Shown: one piece after another, positions 62,401-64,000 of the stretch
How the letters are laid out: the number at the start of each line of letters is the position of its first letter
How positions within the stretch are numbered: the stretch's first letter is position 1
From: Rhynchopus euleeides
Taxonomy: Eukaryota > Euglenozoa > Diplonemea > Diplonemida > Diplonemidae
DNA: 64,000 bases
Reading direction: 5' to 3'
Assembly (NCBI GenBank): GCA_963210315.1
Contig: OY723251.1
Span: forward strand, 434,001-498,000
Notes under the pieces: generated by a model
Seen by the model: the letters and a program-made list of their open reading frames with translations, nothing else
Databases searched by the model: none
Told to the model about the DNA's origin: nothing
Translations under genes and position numbers: made by a program

Positions 62401-64000
62401 TCAGGCGCAGGTGACAAAGGTACAGGTGTGTCAGGCGCAGGAGTCGCAGGTGCGGATGTCAGAGGCGCAGGTGTGTCAGGCGCAGGCGTTGCAGGTACAG
62501 GCGTCAGCGGCGCAGGTGTTGCAGGCGCAGGCGTTGGGGCGGCAGTCGGGGGAGCAACGGAAATGGGAAGTGGTGTCTGCGGGGCAGGCGTTGGCGCAGG
62601 TGTTGGGGGCGCAGGCGTGTCAGGTGCAGGTGTCAAAGGTGCAGGTGTTGCAGGTGATGGCGTGTCAGGCGCAGGTGTTGCAGGTGCAGACGTCAGAGGC
62701 ACAGGTGTCAGCGGTAGAGGCGTTGCAGGTGCAGGCGTCAGAGGTGCAGGTGTCAGAGGCGCAGGTGTTGCCGGTGCAGACGTCAGAGGTGCAGGAGTGT
62801 CAGGTGCGGGCGTCACAGGTGCAGGTGTTGACGGTGCAGACGTGTCAGGCGCAGGTGTGTCAGGTGCGGGCGTCACAGGTGCAGGTGTGACAGGTGCAGA
62901 CGTGTCAGGCGCAGGCGTCAGCGGTGCTGGTGTGTCAGGTGCAGGCGTCAGAGGTGCAGGTGTTGCAGGCGCAGGCGTGTCCGGTGCAAGCGTTGCAGGT
63001 GCAGGCGTCGCAGGTGCGGGAGTATCAGGTGCGGGCGTTGGAGGTGAGGGCGTTGCAGGTGCAGGCGTCGGAGGCGCAGGTGTCGAGGGTACCGGGGTGT
63101 CTGCTACCTCCGTCAGGTCGTAGACGTGGACGACACCAGGCTGCACAGTCACGAGATACTTCGATGTCACCGTCATGGCCGTGACACCGCCTGTGGACGA
63201 GAGCAGCCCCCACTCACCGGAGTTCTTCCCCGGCAGCTCTGTCAGAGCACCGGACGCCGCGTTGATGCCACACAGAGACACCAGCCCGGACGCGGTGTCC
63301 AGAAGGAACCCGCGTGTTGCGGTCGCAAAGGGAATCCGTGCACCCGCCGTCGCACCAGCAGTTTCCACTGGCGTGCCTGTTGTGGTGTACGTCGCCCATT
63401 GGTATGTGCCTGCCGAGCCGTACTGCAGGATGTGCGGGGAGGCAGAGCTGATCCACCCGGTGTTGCCCTGCCCGAATGTTCCATCCTTCACGGGGGCGCT
63501 CTTGTCCGACACATCCCACACCTCCACCACGGTGCTGCCTCCCACGTACACCTTGATGCCTTGGGCGGCGACGCGCTTGCAACTTACCCCCGTTGTCACC
63601 TTCACCAACGACAGGGGACTGAGGTTGACGACGTACAGGCTGGTCCCACAGCAGACAGCGATGTACCCCGTGGCGCCGATCTGCGCAAAGTCCTCACACA
63701 CCAGAGAAGTCGATGGGTCTATCTGAATGCCTGCACTTACGGCACCTGGGAGGGAACCACGTGGTGCACTGCGTTTGCTAAGGCCCACACCCTGAATAGA
63801 CGTGATCAGCTCCACTATCACCTCGTCATTGGTGATGTCAAACTTCATCTTGACGTCGGTGGTGGCGGTGTACTGCATGATTGCCGCCCCCATGACAGGT
63901 ACATCCACAAGCTCAACGGATGTGTGATCCCAGATGAAGAGGGAGTCGTCACGCACCAGCACACCCACGGACGCTGTCGCTTCCGTGGCGGTATACTTCA
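59478..64000 (-). CDS. large multi-pass surface protein with beta-propeller-like ectodomain and P/T/A stalk (5' end outside window)
   Basis: At least 1506 codons; no start codon is reached before the window edge. Order: an ectodomain of about 300 residues with LVIVD-like strands (IKVYVGGSTVVEVWDVSDKS, YLVTVQPGVVHVYDL); about 680 residues of TPAP/DTPAP repeats; then about six membrane helices (GAFWLLMVILVKVL, FILGVASLVVCLVVPFMVLY, FVFALLLVIELMT, IYLLTCVLLVYTLAMVMMAI, STLMLAAVGLLLVKTALDL) and a Ser-rich cytoplasmic tail. The stalk is probably glycosylated (inference). Its last five residues and stop come from the inserted element; the ancestral end was VIVV then TAG. Role unknown; family not recognised beyond similarity to large protist surface proteins. 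Confidence 0.85.
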   Translation of the reverse strand, partial: KYTATEATASVGVLVRDDSLFIWDHTSVELVDVPVMGAAIMQYTATTDVKMKFDITNDEVIVELITSIQGVGLSKRSAPRGSLPGAVSAGIQIDPSTSLVCEDFAQIGATGYIAVCCGTSLYVVNLSPLSLVKVTTGVSCKRVAAQGIKVYVGGSTVVEVWDVSDKSAPVKDGTFGQGNTGWISSASPHILQYGSAGTYQWATYTTTGTPVETAGATAGARIPFATATRGFLLDTASGLVSLCGINAASGALTELPGKNSGEWGLLSSTGGVTAMTVTSKYLVTVQPGVVHVYDLTEVADTPVPSTPAPPTPAPATPSPPTPAPDTPAPATPAPATLAPDTPAPATPAPLTPAPDTPAPLTPAPDTSAPVTPAPVTPAPDTPAPDTSAPSTPAPVTPAPDTPAPLTSAPATPAPLTPAPLTPAPATPLPLTPVPLTSAPATPAPDTPSPATPAPLTPAPDTPAPPTPAPTPAPQTPLPISVAPPTAAPTPAPATPAPLTPVPATPAPDTPAPLTSAPATPAPDTPVPLSPAPDTPAPLTSAPATPAPDTPVPLSPAPDTPAPLTSAPATPAPDTPVPLSPAPDTPAPLTSAPATPAPDTPVPLSPAPDTPAPLTSAPATPAPDTPVPLSPAPDTPAPLTSAPATPAPDTPVPLSPAPDTPAPLTSAPATPAPDTPVPLSPAPDTPAPLTSAPATPAPDTPVPLSPAPDTPAPLTSAPATPAPDTPVPLSPAPDTPAPLTSASATPAPDTPVPLSPAPDTPAPLTSAPATPAPDTPVPLSPAPDTPAPLTSAPATPAPDTPVPLSPAPDTPAPLTSAPDTPAPATPAPETPAPLTPAPDTPVPLSPAPDTPAPLTSAPATPAPLTPAPLTPAPATPAPDTPAPATSAPLTPAPLTPAPATPAPLTPAPNTPAPQTPAPATSAPLTPAPDTPAPATPAPLTPAPGTPVPRTAAPDTSAPATPVPDTPAPATAAPATGVPPTPTPTTLALTLTQQKLESAGKATELAGEAAAAGSLAGASGAAGPAMRGMVAGKLCKVGERGDRTEYPRLLHPTQWDLLGSQAAGMVIGNFTITGAFWLLMVILVKVLSKTQIIPTLDTLGMCRFPSAPLFVFQFFLQGTSLGAMVLVLHAPSHETFILGVASLVVCLVVPFMVLYKMAADVPAKAYFTEDERVADRKWLRLLIGPGEWVSVHEQEHWVMRYATILRPFSQQWACFSFVEMSSSLTIAAVDATTADTLVGCGHKKLFSGFVFALLLVIELMTRPRARVRDIYLLTCVLLVYTLAMVMMAIGYYLEDLDHWTFNMASTLMLAAVGLLLVKTALDLISEAYVLCTKRRQRLQQNAFHAQKVLSGLMLEDFVDTPSDLHSSVGQCAVPLHETTSDQMPSLSYVGDANSLSLPLPPRASGPHYSQTLASLTTSQRTASIRGPQRTHSGVLAGKRTSVATSLLPPHRDRRVGDASSDDDLFGEDMMQDSARGPPGQLPPSRTVPGDSPRSVKGASVIVVMNLPR
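61555..62480 (-). repeat. 75-bp coding tandem repeat (25-residue unit) in the stalk
   Basis: About twelve units of TPVPLSPAPDTPAPLTSAPA TPAPD, in frame (75 bp = 25 codons), unlike the 31-bp satellites. Near-identity of units implies recent expansion or homogenisation. The antisense strand is also open (about 616 codons of GAGV-type repeats) but is a by-product. Confidence 0.9.

Noticed and set aside
61273..63123. 616-codon plus-strand frame (GAGVSGAGV repeats)
   Set aside because: Antisense shadow of the in-frame 75-bp stalk repeat of the minus-strand gene.
1..64000. tRNA, rRNA or spliced-leader RNA genes
   Set aside because: I scanned by eye for cloverleaf-compatible arms and familiar rRNA stretches and found none I could support. 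A covariance-model search would be decisive.

Overview
This window looks like nuclear DNA from a repeat-rich, GC-rich protist (a eukaryote). The evidence is a piggyBac transposase with TTAA-flanked ends, many TA-flanked Tc1/mariner-type inverted-repeat elements, intron-less genes for secreted or membrane proteins with signal peptides, a fragment of a class III adenylyl/guanylyl cyclase, and satellite arrays. Nothing resembles a bacterial operon. I cannot name the lineage. Intron-less surface genes and the cyclase would suit a euglenozoan-like protist, but that is inference. Most of the 64 kb is mobile and satellite DNA, often nested.

Left part (1-16 kb): a tandemly triplicated segment carries one gene family of signal-peptide, Cys-rich, single-pass surface proteins on the minus strand. 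There are two intact copies (3455-4741, 14502-15710) and one 5'-truncated copy near 9.4-9.76 kb, cut by a partial mobile element. Between them lie small inverted-repeat elements with recoverable target duplications (5 bp or TA), a dispersed ~60-bp GC-rich hairpin repeat and a ~200-bp module (key sequence GTGCGGATCGTAGTGGGGTC) that recurs inside unrelated elements.

Middle (16-46 kb): about 3.7 kb without recognisable genes; a 522-bp palindrome-filled element with a 6-bp target duplication; and a complete autonomous piggyBac element (20642-25147) whose right end was split at an internal TTAA by a second piggyBac-like non-autonomous element. Next come several elements that all start CACGGYG and are flanked by different 2-bp duplications (AA, TA, CG, TT). 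One is 2.9 kb with up to three ORFs, and one pair is nested. This is the best candidate here for an undescribed transposon group. After it come chains of TA-flanked elements and an older degenerate element interrupted by a 1.46-kb minisatellite element with a TACAT duplication.

Right part (46-64 kb): three neighbouring tandem arrays, all with a 31-bp period and a common TCGGCCCA core, cover about 9 kb and surround a stranded cyclase fragment. The last gene (minus strand, open to the window edge) encodes a large multi-pass surface protein with a beta-propeller-like ectodomain and a long Pro/Thr/Ala stalk. A 2.1-kb element with a 6-bp duplication (ACGACA) sits immediately before its ancestral stop codon, so the protein now ends with five element-encoded residues. 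I recognised no rRNA, tRNA or CRISPR array.
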